From NCBI GenBank assembly GCA_009837285.1, contig VXTU01000085.1, forward strand, positions 1-53,168: 53,168 bases of DNA, in the 5' to 3' direction. Positions within the stretch are counted from its first letter, which is position 1, and the number at the start of each line of letters is the position of its first letter. The notes beneath the pieces were generated by a model. That model was not told the DNA's origin. It ran no database searches and saw only the letters and a list, made by a program, of their open reading frames with translations. This document shows positions 24,220-33,193 of the stretch, piece by piece. This DNA is from Chloroflexota bacterium (GTDB lineage Bacteria; Chloroflexota; Dehalococcoidia; UBA2979). The position numbers and the translations under genes were made by a program.

Positions 24220-25911
24220 CTACTCCCACTCGATCGTGCCGGGAGGCTTCGAGGTGATGTCGTAGACCACGCGGTTGACCTCGGGCACCTCGTTGACGAT
24301 GCGGCGTGAGATGGTGGCGAGGAGGTCGTAGGGGAGCCGCGCCCAGTCGGCCGTCATGGCGTCCTCCGCGGTCACGCAGCGCAGCGCGACGCAGAAGCCG
24401 TAGGTGCGGCCGTCACCCTGCACGCCGACCGTGCGTGTGTCGGTCAGGACGGCGAACGACTGCCAGAGGTCGTAGTACATCGCCGCGCCCTTGATCTCGT
24501 CCATCACGATCCAGTCAGCGCGGCGCAGGATGTCGAGCTTGTGCGGCGTCACCTCGCCGATCACGCGGATCGCGAGGCCGGGGCCGGGGTACGGCTGCCG
24601 GTAGACCATCTCGTCGGGCAGGCCGAGCTCGGTGCCGACGCGGCGCACCTCGTCCTTGAAGAGGTTGCGCAGCGGCTCGATGAGCGAGAGCTCCATGTCC
24701 TTGGGCAGCCCGCCGACGTTGTGGTGCGTCTTGATCTTCGCCGTCGCGCTGGTCCCCGTAGAGGCCGACTCGATAACGTCGGGGTAGGTCGTGCCCTGCA
24801 CGATGTAGTTGACGGCGCCGATGCCACGCGCCTGCTCCTCGAAGACGCGGATGAAGGTCTCGCCGATGCGGATGCGCTTCGTCTCCGGGTTCGTCACCTC
24901 GGCGAGGTCGGCGAGGAAGCGGTCGGCCGCGTTCACGTGGCGCAGGTCGATCGACATGTGTTCGCGGAACGTCGAGACGACGCGCTCCGGCTCCTCGGCG
25001 CGCATCAGACCGTTGTCGACAAAGATGCACGTCAACTGGTCGCCGACGGCGGAGTGCACGATGGCGGCCGCGACCGCGGAGTCGACGCCGCCGGAGAGCG
25101 CGCAGATCACGCGCCCGTCGCCGACCTGCCGCTCGATCGTGCTTACCGACTCGTCGATGAACGACGTTGCGGTCCAGTCGCCGGAGCAGCCGGCCACCTC
25201 GAACAGGAAGTTGTGGAGGAGCTGGTCGCCCTGTGGGGTGTGCACGACCTCCGGGTGGAACTGGATGCCGAGGTGCCCGTCGTCATCGGCCATCGCCGCC
25301 ACCGGCGAGTCGTCGGAGTGGGCGACGGCGCGGAAGCCGGGTGGCATCTCCACGATGCGGTCGGCGTGGGACATCCATACCGGCATGGTCGCGGGCAGGT
25401 CGTGCAGGAGCGGGTTGCCGGGCTCTGAGACGGTGATGACCGCGTGGCCGTACTCACGCCTCGAGGCGGGGGCGACGCGCCCACCCAACGCCTGCGCGAT
25501 CAGCTGCATGCCGTAGCAGATGCCGAGCACCGGCAGCCGCGACCCCACGACGTACGAGGGGAGCGTCGGTGCGCCCTCGTCGTAGACGGAGGCTGGGCCG
25601 CCGGACAGGACGAAGCCCTTCACCTTGAGGTGCGACAGCTTGTCCGGCGGGGTGTCCCAGGGGACGAGCTCGGAGTAGACGCCCGCCTCGCGGATTCGGC
25701 GCGTGATGAGCATCGAGTACTGCGAGCCGTAGTCGAGCACGACGATGGTCTCGGGTGCGTTCGGGGCAGGCGTGAGCAGCTGCCCGGGCTCGCGCGCCTC
25801 GGCGATCTCGAGGTACGTGCTGACCTCGCTGTCGCCTGACGTGCGGATACGATCGCCGGTGGGATTGGCCGCTGGTGCGGCCTGTGGGATTGCTTCGGTC
25901 GCCTCGGCCAT
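24220..25911 (-). CDS. guaA: GMP synthase (glutamine-hydrolysing)
   Basis: GuaA converts XMP to GMP using glutamine and ATP. The glutaminase domain has [13 protein letters not shown] (nucleophile Cys) and [11 protein letters not shown]; the ATP pyrophosphatase domain has [15 protein letters not shown]; the C-terminal dimerisation domain ends [13 protein letters not shown]. At 563 residues it is ~45-50 residues longer than usual because of a Pro/Ala-rich N-terminal tail before [12 protein letters not shown]. No other ATG/GTG lies close to the domain. The start at 25911 was chosen over 25983 because a good minus-strand promoter (25948-25976) would initiate near 25941, inside the longer version. 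It is the first gene of the purine operon. Confidence 0.94.
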   Translation of the reverse strand: MAEATEAIPQAAPAANPTGDRIRTSGDSEVSTYLEIAEAREPGQLLTPAPNAPETIVVLDYGSQYSMLITRRIREAGVYSELVPWDTPPDKLSHLKVKGFVLSGGPASVYDEGAPTLPSYVVGSRLPVLGICYGMQLIAQALGGRVAPASRREYGHAVITVSEPGNPLLHDLPATMPVWMSHADRIVEMPPGFRAVAHSDDSPVAAMADDDGHLGIQFHPEVVHTPQGDQLLHNFLFEVAGCSGDWTATSFIDESVSTIERQVGDGRVICALSGGVDSAVAAAIVHSAVGDQLTCIFVDNGLMRAEEPERVVSTFREHMSIDLRHVNAADRFLADLAEVTNPETKRIRIGETFIRVFEEQARGIGAVNYIVQGTTYPDVIESASTGTSATAKIKTHHNVGGLPKDMELSLIEPLRNLFKDEVRRVGTELGLPDEMVYRQPYPGPGLAIRVIGEVTPHKLDILRRADWIVMDEIKGAAMYYDLWQSFAVLTDTRTVGVQGDGRTYGFCVALRCVTAEDAMTADWARLPYDLLATISRRIVNEVPEVNRVVYDITSKPPGTIEWE

Positions 25912-25947
25912 CGAGCCCTGAATAACGCGGGGAGCTGTCGAGTCCGA

Positions 25948-25976
25948 ATCGTATCGGCGGGCTATAGTCCGGTCAA
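25948..25976 (-). promoter_or_regulatory. Promoter of the guaA-pur operon
   Basis: On the minus strand TTGACC (25976-25971) and TACGAT (25953-25948) are separated by exactly 17 nt. Transcription should start near 25941, giving a ~30-nt leader with no room for a riboswitch. A plus-strand TATAGT at 25963-25968 overlaps the spacer and could serve tsaC. Confidence 0.65.
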
Positions 25977-26075
25977 CGAACACATGGGGATCACGAGGGG
26001 TTCGCGACGTGCGAGAGCAACATAACGCACCACTTCGAGACGCCTCGCGGCGGCACGACGGATCCTGACGCCGCG

Positions 26076-26693
26076 ATGCCCATCCTCGGCCCCGAACGCG
26101 TCGACGAAATCGTGCACGCGCTCCAGGCGGGCGAGGTCGTCGGCATTCCGACCGACACGGTCTACGGCCTCGCCGCCATGCCTGGCAATGTCGAGGCCGT
26201 TAATGCGCTCGCTGACCTGAAGGGTCGCTCCAACCAGCAGCCGATCGCGGTGCTCTTCGACGACATCGGCGGAGTCGAGCCGTTCGTCGAGGAAGCGGAG
26301 GTGCTGAATCGCATCGAGCAGTTCTGGCCGGGGGCGCTAACCGTCGTGCTGCGCGCGCGGCCTGGCTTGGCGACTGCCGCGCTCACCGACGTCGGCACGC
26401 TCGGCCTCCGCCAGCCCGACGACGACCTCGCACGCTCCGTCATCCGCGCGTGCGGCGGCGCGCTGGCGGTGAGCAGCGCGAACCAGACCGGCGAGCCGCC
26501 CGCTCTGAGCGCCGAGGAGGTCGCCGCGGTGTTCGGCGACGAGTTGCTCGTGCTCGATGGCGGCGAGCGGCCCGGCGGTACAGCGTCGACGGTGCTCAAC
26601 CTCGCGGTCGACCCGCCCGCAGTCCTACGCGAAGGGCCGATCGATGCGTCGGAGGTGCTGGCGGCGCTGGGTAAGGGCTCGGAGTCTGGCTAG
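26076..26693 (+). CDS. tsaC: L-threonylcarbamoyladenylate synthase
   Basis: A YrdC/Sua5-domain enzyme (205 residues) making threonylcarbamoyl-AMP from threonine, bicarbonate and ATP for the t6A37 modification of ANN-decoding tRNAs. The signature residues are in [23 protein letters not shown] (the KxR pair) and [12 protein letters not shown] (the SxN pair). The length is that of the TsaC form without the long Sua5 C-terminal domain. It is divergent from guaA, and its stop overlaps the stop of the next, opposing gene. Confidence 0.92.
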   Translation: MPILGPERVDEIVHALQAGEVVGIPTDTVYGLAAMPGNVEAVNALADLKGRSNQQPIAVLFDDIGGVEPFVEEAEVLNRIEQFWPGALTVVLRARPGLATAALTDVGTLGLRQPDDDLARSVIRACGGALAVSSANQTGEPPALSAEEVAAVFGDELLVLDGGERPGGTASTVLNLAVDPPAVLREGPIDASEVLAALGKGSESG

Positions 26694-26992
26694 CCCGCCG
26701 CGAGCAGGATCGCGGTGACGATGCTCAACGCCGCGAGCATGATGGCGACGGCGCCAGCCACCATCGCGCCGAATCGGATGGTGAGCCGGTGATCGAGCCG
26801 CTCTTCGAGCGCGATCAGGTCGCCCTTAAGCGCAGTCAGGTCGTCCCTGAGCGCGCTCACGTCGTCCTTCGTCGCGACGTTGCCGAACATCGCGCCCGCG
26901 AAGGCCGAGACCATCGCATCAGCCTGGCGAGCCTCGAAGCCAGCTTCTCGAAGCTCTTGTGATGCCCGGAGCGTGTCGAACAGCACTGCCAT
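26690..26992 (-). CDS. Small coiled-coil protein with C-terminal membrane segment (DUF1640-like)
   Basis: A 100-residue protein with an N-terminal helix (MAVLFDTLRASQELREAGFE), a heptad-like coiled coil around VSALRDDLTALKGDLIALEERLDHRL, and a C-terminal hydrophobic helix ([20 protein letters not shown]). The arrangement matches bacterial DUF1640/CCDC90-type proteins, whose role in bacteria is unclear. Its stop codon overlaps the tsaC stop in convergent orientation. It is divergent from the transporter gene and may share the promoter near 27032-27039. Confidence 0.75.
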   Translation of the reverse strand: MAVLFDTLRASQELREAGFEARQADAMVSAFAGAMFGNVATKDDVSALRDDLTALKGDLIALEERLDHRLTIRFGAMVAGAVAIMLAALSIVTAILLAAG

Positions 26993-27031
26993 GTGTCGAT
27001 CCTGTACACCGTGTGGGAGCGGCGTCGGGGC

Positions 27032-27039
27032 TATAGTAG
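27032..27039. promoter_or_regulatory. Back-to-back -10 element (TATAGTA) between divergent genes
   Basis: TATAGT on the plus strand (27032-27037) and TACTAT on the minus strand (27039-27034) overlap nearly completely. This TANNNTA arrangement matches known bidirectional bacterial promoters and could serve both the coiled-coil gene and the transporter gene. Confidence 0.4.
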
Positions 27040-27160
27040 CGCGGATCGCCGTCGATGAGACACGACTGGGCCATATCCGGATCGTTGTAGGACATTGCCG
27101 GATGGGTGCTAGGCTTCCGTGGCGCCTCGAACCGGTCGAGGGCGTCCGAGAGGTTTCCGC

Positions 27161-28858
27161 ATGAGCCTGCCCTCGATAGGCGACCTGCCGCTCGAGCAGC
27201 GACGCATCATCCGCGCCTGGTGCATGTACGACTGGGCGAACTCCGCCTTCGCCACCAGCATCGCCGCCATCGTCCCCATCTACTTCGTGTTCCTGTTCAA
27301 GGAAGCGGCGGGCGACGACGGGACGGTTCTCGGCATCTTCACCGGCAGCTCGATGTGGAGCCTCGGGGTCGCGCTCTCGACGGGGTTCGTGGCGTTCTCG
27401 AGCCCGGTCCTCGGCGTGATCGCGGATCGCGTCCCGATCCGGCGCGTGCTGCTGGCGACCTACATGATCATCGGCTCGGTGTTCACGATGCTGGCGTTCT
27501 TCGCGCCGTACGCGCCCGAACCGTGGGTGTGGATGTTCGTGATGTTCACGGTCGCCAACATCGGCTTCGTCGGAAGCATCGTGTTCTACAACTCGTTCCT
27601 GCCGCACCTCGGCCCGCGGCACCTCCTCGACGACATCAGTAGCCGCGGCTACGCCTACGGCTACCTCGGTGGCGGGCTGCTGCTGGTCGTACACCTTGCG
27701 TTCATCCTGGCCACGCGCGACACGGACCTCGCCGACCTGGCCACGCGGCTCTCCATCGCATCCGTCGGGGTGTGGTGGTTCGGGTGGGCGACCTGGACGC
27801 TGCGCGTCGTGCCGGAGCCGCCGGTGCGGCCTTCGGAGGAGCGACTGACGCCCCCCTCCGCGTTCGTACTCGGGTTCCGCGAGCTGCGGCGAACCTTCGG
27901 CGAGATCCGGCGGTTCCGCGTGGCGGTCGTCTTCCTCATCGCCTACCTGCTCTTCAACGACGGGATCTCGACCGTCACGGCGATCGCAGGCGCATACGCC
28001 GCCGACACGCTCGCGATCCCGCTGGTGTTCAACATGGGCACCGTCGCCACGATCCAGTTCGTGGCCGTGCCGGGCGCGCTGGCGTTCGCGTGGCTGGCGG
28101 ACCGCATCGCGACGAAGCCCGCGCTCACGGTGGCGCTCGTGGGGTGGATCGGCATCGTGGTCGTCGGCGTCTCACTCGCGCCGCTCCCGCCCACCGACCA
28201 CGGCGACTTCGACTTCCAGTTCGCCTACCGCGAATCCTCGGGCGACTACGTCGCGGAGGTCGCGCCCGACCTCGACGACGGCTACGAGCTGCGCTGGCGC
28301 GACCACTACTGGCGCATCGAGGAGGGCTACGCGTTCCGCGCCTCGGCGATCGAGGGTCTCGCCGAGGCGATGCGCGACGCACCAGGTGTCGAGTACGCAG
28401 TGTCAGTCAGCGGAGGGCCGCTCGACGGCGCCTCAGGGGTCGGGGAATCGCACCCGTCGATGCTGGGGGACGGGCCCGTCGACTGGTGGCCGTCGCTGAT
28501 GCGGGATCTCGTCTGGGCGCCGCTCGGGTTGGCGGTCGGGCCCCAGTGGCTGCTCCTCGGTGCGATGGTCGGCTGGGTGATCGGCGGGAGCCAGGCGCTC
28601 GCGCGCAGCCTGTTCGCGCAGGTCACGCCGGAGCGCCGCAGCGGCGAGTTCTTCGCGTTCTTCGGCTTTATCGGTCGCGCGTCGTCGGTGTTCGGCCCGA
28701 CGGTTTACATCGCGGCGACGGCCCTGTTCGACACGCGGGTCGCGGTGATGTCGATCCTGTTCATCATCCTCGCGGGGACGATCGTGCTGGGCCGCGTGGA
28801 CGTCGAAGCCGGCGCCCGCACCGCCGCCGAGGAGGACGCCCGCATCGCCGAGGCGTGA
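27161..28858 (+). CDS. MFS transporter, UMF1 (Atg22-like) family, with large soluble insert
   Basis: A 565-residue major facilitator of the UMF1 type. The N-terminal RAWCMYDWANSAFATSIAAIVPIYF and the following SPVLGVIADRVPIRR loop are hallmarks. About 12 membrane segments are visible, and SQALARSLFAQVTPERRSGEFFAFFG is the family's late signature. Between about residues 345 and 450 there is a ~105-residue soluble, acidic insert (DFDFQFAYRESSGDYVAEV...) that ordinary family members lack, located between two late membrane helices. The substrate is unknown; fungal relatives export amino acids from vacuoles. ATG 27161 follows GAGAGG; GTG 27119 would add 14 residues. Confidence 0.88.
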   Translation: MSLPSIGDLPLEQRRIIRAWCMYDWANSAFATSIAAIVPIYFVFLFKEAAGDDGTVLGIFTGSSMWSLGVALSTGFVAFSSPVLGVIADRVPIRRVLLATYMIIGSVFTMLAFFAPYAPEPWVWMFVMFTVANIGFVGSIVFYNSFLPHLGPRHLLDDISSRGYAYGYLGGGLLLVVHLAFILATRDTDLADLATRLSIASVGVWWFGWATWTLRVVPEPPVRPSEERLTPPSAFVLGFRELRRTFGEIRRFRVAVVFLIAYLLFNDGISTVTAIAGAYAADTLAIPLVFNMGTVATIQFVAVPGALAFAWLADRIATKPALTVALVGWIGIVVVGVSLAPLPPTDHGDFDFQFAYRESSGDYVAEVAPDLDDGYELRWRDHYWRIEEGYAFRASAIEGLAEAMRDAPGVEYAVSVSGGPLDGASGVGESHPSMLGDGPVDWWPSLMRDLVWAPLGLAVGPQWLLLGAMVGWVIGGSQALARSLFAQVTPERRSGEFFAFFGFIGRASSVFGPTVYIAATALFDTRVAVMSILFIILAGTIVLGRVDVEAGARTAAEEDARIAEA

Positions 28859-28892
28859 GCCCGCCCTGACTGCTTGAGCGGGTCACCTCCGC

Positions 28893-28898
28893 TATCAT
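28893..28898 (+). promoter_or_regulatory. -10 box immediately upstream of the SDR gene
   Basis: TATCAT ends 9 nt before ATG 28908. Transcription would begin near 28905, giving an mRNA with almost no 5' leader; no Shine-Dalgarno is present. A TTGAGC at 28874-28879 is too close to be a normal -35. Confidence 0.45.
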
Positions 28899-28907
28899 CG
28901 CCACATC

Positions 28908-29678
28908 ATGGGCTTCATCCACGACCGCCTCGACATGTCCGAACGCGTCGCCATCGTCACCGGCGGCGGGCGCAACCTCGGGCGCGGCATCGCACTGGGC
29001 CTAGCCGACGCCGGTGCCGCAGTGGTGATCGCGGAGATCGACGAGGAGACCGGCCCGGCGATGGAGCAGGAGCTGCGCGACGCGGGCCACGACGCGCTCT
29101 TCGTCCACACGAACGTCCGCGACGCCGACTCGGTTGACGCGCTGATCGGGGGCACGGTCGAGCGCTTCGGGCGGCTCGACGTGATGGTCGCTAACGCCGG
29201 GGGGATGTTCCAGGCGCCCGCGCTCGACATCTCGAAGCGCGGCTTCGAGGCGGTGATCGACCTCAACCTGATCGGCACGTGGCTCTGCGATACGGCCGCT
29301 GCGCGCGCGATGATCGAGGGCGGCCGTGGGGGCAGCATCATCAACATGTCCTCGCAGAACGCGCTCTACGGCGCGCTGAACGGTCCGCACTATGGCGCGG
29401 CGAAGGCGGGCATCCTCGGCCTCACGCTTTCCGTCGCCGCCGAGTGGGCAGAGCACGGCATCCGTGTCAACGCGGTGGCGCCCGGCGGCCGGACGGCGCG
29501 CGCAGGAGCAGCGCCGCGCGAGGGCCAGCTGGCAGGCGGCGGCGACCCCGAGTACATCGAGAACGTCGCCGCGGCCACCGTGTACCTCGCCTCCGACCTG
29601 GCGAGCTGGGTGACCGGCCACACCCTCGTGGTCGACGACGGCGGCACGTTCACGAACGCCGCGCCGCGCGGCGCCTAG
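28908..29678 (+). CDS. Short-chain dehydrogenase/reductase
   Basis: A classical SDR of 256 residues that oxidises or reduces an alcohol/ketone with NAD(P). It has the cofactor motif VTGGGRNLGRG, the NAG motif VANAGG, the catalytic Ser in NMSSQNALYG and the Tyr-x3-Lys pair in HYGAAKAGILG, then RVNAVAPGG and VVDDGGTFTN. The acidic residue after strand 2 (IAEIDEE) favours NAD over NADP. The substrate cannot be deduced. The start could be ATG 28908 (preferred; leaderless promoter) or ATG 28935. Confidence 0.92.
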   Translation: MGFIHDRLDMSERVAIVTGGGRNLGRGIALGLADAGAAVVIAEIDEETGPAMEQELRDAGHDALFVHTNVRDADSVDALIGGTVERFGRLDVMVANAGGMFQAPALDISKRGFEAVIDLNLIGTWLCDTAAARAMIEGGRGGSIINMSSQNALYGALNGPHYGAAKAGILGLTLSVAAEWAEHGIRVNAVAPGGRTARAGAAPREGQLAGGGDPEYIENVAAATVYLASDLASWVTGHTLVVDDGGTFTNAAPRGA

Positions 29679-29728
29679 CCCGAGTTCGTACGGCTCCACC
29701 CGCACGCGAGCGCGACCGCCGGGTGGGG

Positions 29729-29734
29729 TACGAT
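29729..29734 (+). promoter_or_regulatory. -10 box just upstream of the acylase gene
   Basis: TACGAT located 7-10 nt before the GTG/ATG start at 29742/29745, so the transcript is predicted to begin at or next to the start codon. No -35 consensus or Shine-Dalgarno is seen. Confidence 0.45.
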
Positions 29735-29744
29735 CCCCGTCGTG

Positions 29745-32117
29745 ATGCCCGCCATTGCCCAGCTGCGCTCACTGACCGGCCTCGCGGCCGGGGCGATGCG
29801 TGCGCTCGCCATCGCGAAGAGCGGGCGCGCGAACCCACGGGTGTCAGGCCGTCTGCGGGTCGACGGCCTCGACGAGCGAATCACGGTCACGCGCGACCGG
29901 TTCGGCATCCCCCACGTCGACGCACCCACGGACGTGGGTGCGGTCTTCGGACAGGGCTTCGCGCAGGCGCACGACCGGCTGTTCCAACTCGAGCTGTTCC
30001 GCCGCGCGGCCTCCGGGCGCCTGGCGGAGGTGTTCGGCCCGCGCGCGCTGGACGCGGACCGCTTCGCGCGACGGCTCGGACTCGACGCCCTGTCGCGCGG
30101 CGACCTCGAGTCGACGAGCACCGAGTCACGCGAGCTGCTGGAGGCATTCGCGAACGGGGTCAACGCCGCGATCGCGACGCTACCCGCGCTGCCGCCCGAG
30201 TTCTCGATCACGGGCTCCGGGCCGGAGCCGTGGCGGCCCGAGCACTCACTGCTCATCGGGCGGCTGCTCATGCTCGGCTTCTCCCCGAACTGGGACGCCG
30301 AGCTCCAACGTGACCGGCTGGTTGCGGCACTGGGGCCTGAGCGGGCCGCGCTCGTCGACGTGACGTACCCACCCGACGCGCCGACCATGACCGGCGAGGC
30401 GTACGAGGGCACTGCCGCGCGACTGCTCAGTGCCTACGACGGCATCGAGGCTGCGGGAGTGCCCGCCGGGGGCGCATCGAACGCGTGGGCGCTGGACGGT
30501 TCGCGCACCCGCACAGGCGCGCCGCTGCTGGCCTGTGACCCGCATGTGCGCGCCGGCGTGCCCAGCCTCTTCCATGTTGTGCATTTCCGTGGGGACGACC
30601 TCGACGTCATCGGGGCGAGCGTACCGGGCGTCCCCGGCGTCGTGATCGGGCACAACCGCGACGTGGCGTGGGGCATGACCGCGGGCCTTGCCGATGTGAG
30701 TGACTGCTACATCGAGGAGTTTGACCCGGCCGACCCAGACCGGTACCGCACCCCCGATGGCTGGGAGCGCGCTCGTTCGCGCGTCGAGCGACTCAACGTG
30801 CGGGGTGGCGCACCCGTCGACGAGGTCATGGTCGAGACGCGCCACGGGCCCGTCCTCGGCCCGGCGCTCCCCGATGAGACGAGGGCGATCGCGCTGCGCT
30901 CGACTGCGATCGAGCCGGGCGAGACGTTCGGGCCGCTGCTCGATGCCAACCGCGCGCGTGACGTCGCCGGGCTCGACGCCGCGCTCGCCCGCTGGCCCGG
31001 GGCAACGTTCAATTTCGTCTTCGCCGACCGCGCGGGCGCCATCGGCTACCGGCTTGCGGGCTCGATCCCTCGGCGCGCCGAGGGCGAGGGGCTCGTGCCG
31101 CAGATCGGCGCGACCTCGCCTGGTCCGCCGGAGCCGCTGACGGCCGATGAGGTGCCACAGCTTGTCGACCCGCCGGGGGGCGCCATTGTCTCGGCCAACC
31201 AGGCGCCCGGCGGCCCGCTGGAACTCGGTGAGGAGTGGATGGAGAGCTACCGCGCCGAGCGCATCGCCGAGCTGCTCGGAGACCGCAACGACCACACGGT
31301 CGCCTCGTGCCAGGCGATTCAGGCCGACCTCCACAATGCGGCGCTCGTAGCGCTGCGCGACCTGATGTTGTCGCTCGAGGTCGTCGGGGACGGTGAGGTG
31401 CGGGCCGTGCTGTCCGCGTGGGACGGACAGGTGACCGCGGGTAGCCCGGCGGCGGCGGTCATGGAGACGGTCTATCAGGAGGCCGCGCGGACGCTCGCCA
31501 CGCGCGTGGCAGGCACGATGTCCGACATGGTGCTCGGCCGCGGGCTGGGCGGTCCGGCCGGCGAGGACTCGCGCTTCCACTACCGCCTGCAGGGCCGCAT
31601 CGTGGCCGCGCTCACAGCAGCCGAGCCCCCCTGGTGCGACGGTGACGAGGATCGCGACCGCGTGTTGCGCGCTGCGGTTGAGCAAGCGCTCGGCGTGCTG
31701 CGGGAGCGCCTCGGATCGCGCCCGGCGGGGTGGCGCTGGGGCGCGTTGCGCTCGTCGCGGCAGCCACACCCGCTCGGGGGGGTGCCGGGCCTGGGCCGGG
31801 CCTTCGCTGTCGGCCCGAACGAGATGCCGGGCGACGTGAACACGGTGTGGCAGGGCGGCTACTCGGTGCACCACGGGCCGGACGCGCCCGGCGGGTTCTC
31901 GCCCGGTTACCGCCAGGTCGTCGACCTCGCGGACTGGGACCGTTCGACCTTCCAGATGCCCGCCGGGAACTCCGGGATCCCCGGCCACCCGCACTACGGC
32001 GACTGCGCCCCTGAGTTCTTCGAAGGACGGCAGCGCCCGCTGCTCTACTCAAGGGAGGCGATCGCGGCGAACGCAGAGGGTACGCTGGTGCTCGAACCGA
32101 ACGGGGAGCGCTCGTGA
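29745..32117 (+). CDS. Penicillin acylase-family Ntn-hydrolase
   Basis: A 790-residue member of the penicillin/aculeacin acylase family, which hydrolyse amides such as penicillins, acyl-homoserine lactones or lipopeptides. The N-terminal domain begins ITVTRDRFGIPHVDAPT and has GQGFAQAHDRLFQLELFRR. The predicted autoprocessing site is GGASNAWALDG with Ser245 as nucleophile, followed by LLACDPHVRAGVPSLFH, VVIGHNRDVAWGMT and, late, SANQAPGG. There is no clear signal peptide, unlike many periplasmic relatives. ATG 29745 (or GTG 29742) lies 10 nt after a TACGAT box at 29729-29734. The stop overlaps the next gene by 4 nt. Substrate unknown. Confidence 0.92.
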   Translation: MPAIAQLRSLTGLAAGAMRALAIAKSGRANPRVSGRLRVDGLDERITVTRDRFGIPHVDAPTDVGAVFGQGFAQAHDRLFQLELFRRAASGRLAEVFGPRALDADRFARRLGLDALSRGDLESTSTESRELLEAFANGVNAAIATLPALPPEFSITGSGPEPWRPEHSLLIGRLLMLGFSPNWDAELQRDRLVAALGPERAALVDVTYPPDAPTMTGEAYEGTAARLLSAYDGIEAAGVPAGGASNAWALDGSRTRTGAPLLACDPHVRAGVPSLFHVVHFRGDDLDVIGASVPGVPGVVIGHNRDVAWGMTAGLADVSDCYIEEFDPADPDRYRTPDGWERARSRVERLNVRGGAPVDEVMVETRHGPVLGPALPDETRAIALRSTAIEPGETFGPLLDANRARDVAGLDAALARWPGATFNFVFADRAGAIGYRLAGSIPRRAEGEGLVPQIGATSPGPPEPLTADEVPQLVDPPGGAIVSANQAPGGPLELGEEWMESYRAERIAELLGDRNDHTVASCQAIQADLHNAALVALRDLMLSLEVVGDGEVRAVLSAWDGQVTAGSPAAAVMETVYQEAARTLATRVAGTMSDMVLGRGLGGPAGEDSRFHYRLQGRIVAALTAAEPPWCDGDEDRDRVLRAAVEQALGVLRERLGSRPAGWRWGALRSSRQPHPLGGVPGLGRAFAVGPNEMPGDVNTVWQGGYSVHHGPDAPGGFSPGYRQVVDLADWDRSTFQMPAGNSGIPGHPHYGDCAPEFFEGRQRPLLYSREAIAANAEGTLVLEPNGERS

Positions 32118-33160
32118 CGACTTCGCCGGCCGCGCTGGAGACGCGGATGCGGGAGTACCGCCCGCGTGTCGACGAGGAGATGCGCGCCGTTGTCGGCGAC
32201 GACTCGTCCGGCCTGTACGCATGGATGCGGTACCACCTCGGGTGGGAGGACCGCGACGGGGTCCCCACGGGCCGCGGCCCCGGCAAGATGCTGCGCTCGA
32301 CGGCGCTCCTGCTCTCCGCCGAGGCGTGCGGCGGCGTGGTCGGGCACGCCATCCCGGCGGCAGCCGCAATCGAGCTCCTGCACAACTTCTCGCTCGTCCA
32401 CGACGATATCGAGGACGACAGCGACACGCGACGCGGGCAGGCGGCATTGTGGACGCTCGTTGGGCTCGCGCAGGGGATCAACACCGGCGACGGTATGTTC
32501 ACCCTCGCGCGCGTCGCCCTGCACCGCCTGCCCGACGCAGGCGTCGATCCCGCCGTCGCCTTCGCGGCGACACGCGAGCTGGACTACGCCTGCATGCGGC
32601 TCATCGAGGGCCAGTACCACGACATCGCCTTCGAGACGCGCTCCCGCGTCGACCGCGAGGAGTACCTCGCGATGGTCGAGGGCAAGACCTCGGCGCTGTT
32701 CGCGGCGTGTGCGGCCATGGGGGCGCTGATCGCGGGCGCGCCAGCAGAGCGCGTGGACGCGCTCCGGGAGTGGGGCCGCCAGATCGGACTTGCCTTCCAG
32801 GCCGTCGACGACCTCCTCGGTATCTGGGGCGACCCGGCGGTGACCGGCAAGCCCGTGGGAGACGACGTCGCCGTGCGCAAGCAGACCTTCCCGGTGATCG
32901 CCGCGCTCGCGTCCGGCGGTGCGCCGCAGCTCGAGGCCGCGTACCGGCGAAACGAGGACGGCGAGCCGGTCGTCGCCGCCCCGGACATCGCCGCGCTGAC
33001 CGCGGAGATCGAGGCGTCCGGCGCGCGCGCGACGACCGAGGCTCTGGTGCGCGAGCACCGGGCACTCGCCGACGAGGCGCTGGCGGCGTCGGGACTCGGC
33101 GACGAGGCGCGCCTGCCGTTCGAGGAGTACGCGGACCTCGCCACCGCGCGCGAGGCGTAG
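32114..33160 (+). CDS. Polyprenyl (all-trans) diphosphate synthase
   Basis: A trans-isoprenyl diphosphate synthase of 348 residues that condenses IPP units onto an allylic diphosphate. It shows GKMLRSTALLLSAEA (basic IPP-binding region), the first Asp-rich motif in LVHDDIEDDSDTRRG, EGKTSALFAACAAMG, and the second Asp-rich motif in FQAVDDLLGIWGD, which is DDxxG rather than DDxxD. Product chain length (geranylgeranyl or longer, for quinones or carrier lipid) cannot be fixed from this. The GTG start at 32114 overlaps the acylase stop (GTGA), so the two are co-translated. Confidence 0.92.
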   Translation: MTTSPAALETRMREYRPRVDEEMRAVVGDDSSGLYAWMRYHLGWEDRDGVPTGRGPGKMLRSTALLLSAEACGGVVGHAIPAAAAIELLHNFSLVHDDIEDDSDTRRGQAALWTLVGLAQGINTGDGMFTLARVALHRLPDAGVDPAVAFAATRELDYACMRLIEGQYHDIAFETRSRVDREEYLAMVEGKTSALFAACAAMGALIAGAPAERVDALREWGRQIGLAFQAVDDLLGIWGDPAVTGKPVGDDVAVRKQTFPVIAALASGGAPQLEAAYRRNEDGEPVVAAPDIAALTAEIEASGARATTEALVREHRALADEALAASGLGDEARLPFEEYADLATAREA

Positions 33161-33181
33161 CACGCGGCGTGGCGACGTGCA

Positions 33182-33187
33182 TATGAT
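33182..33187 (+). promoter_or_regulatory. -10 box immediately upstream of pgk
   Basis: TATGAT ends 7 nt before the GTG start of pgk at 33194. The predicted transcription start coincides with the start codon, suggesting a leaderless pgk mRNA. No Shine-Dalgarno is present. Confidence 0.5.
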
Positions 33188-33193
33188 CGCCTC

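Noticed and set aside
25912-25947. Purine riboswitch in front of guaA
   Set aside because: The predicted leader is only about 30 nt, too short for any known purine riboswitch, and no pairing core is visible.
25912-25983. GuaA start at 25983
   Set aside because: A good promoter would initiate transcription downstream of that codon.
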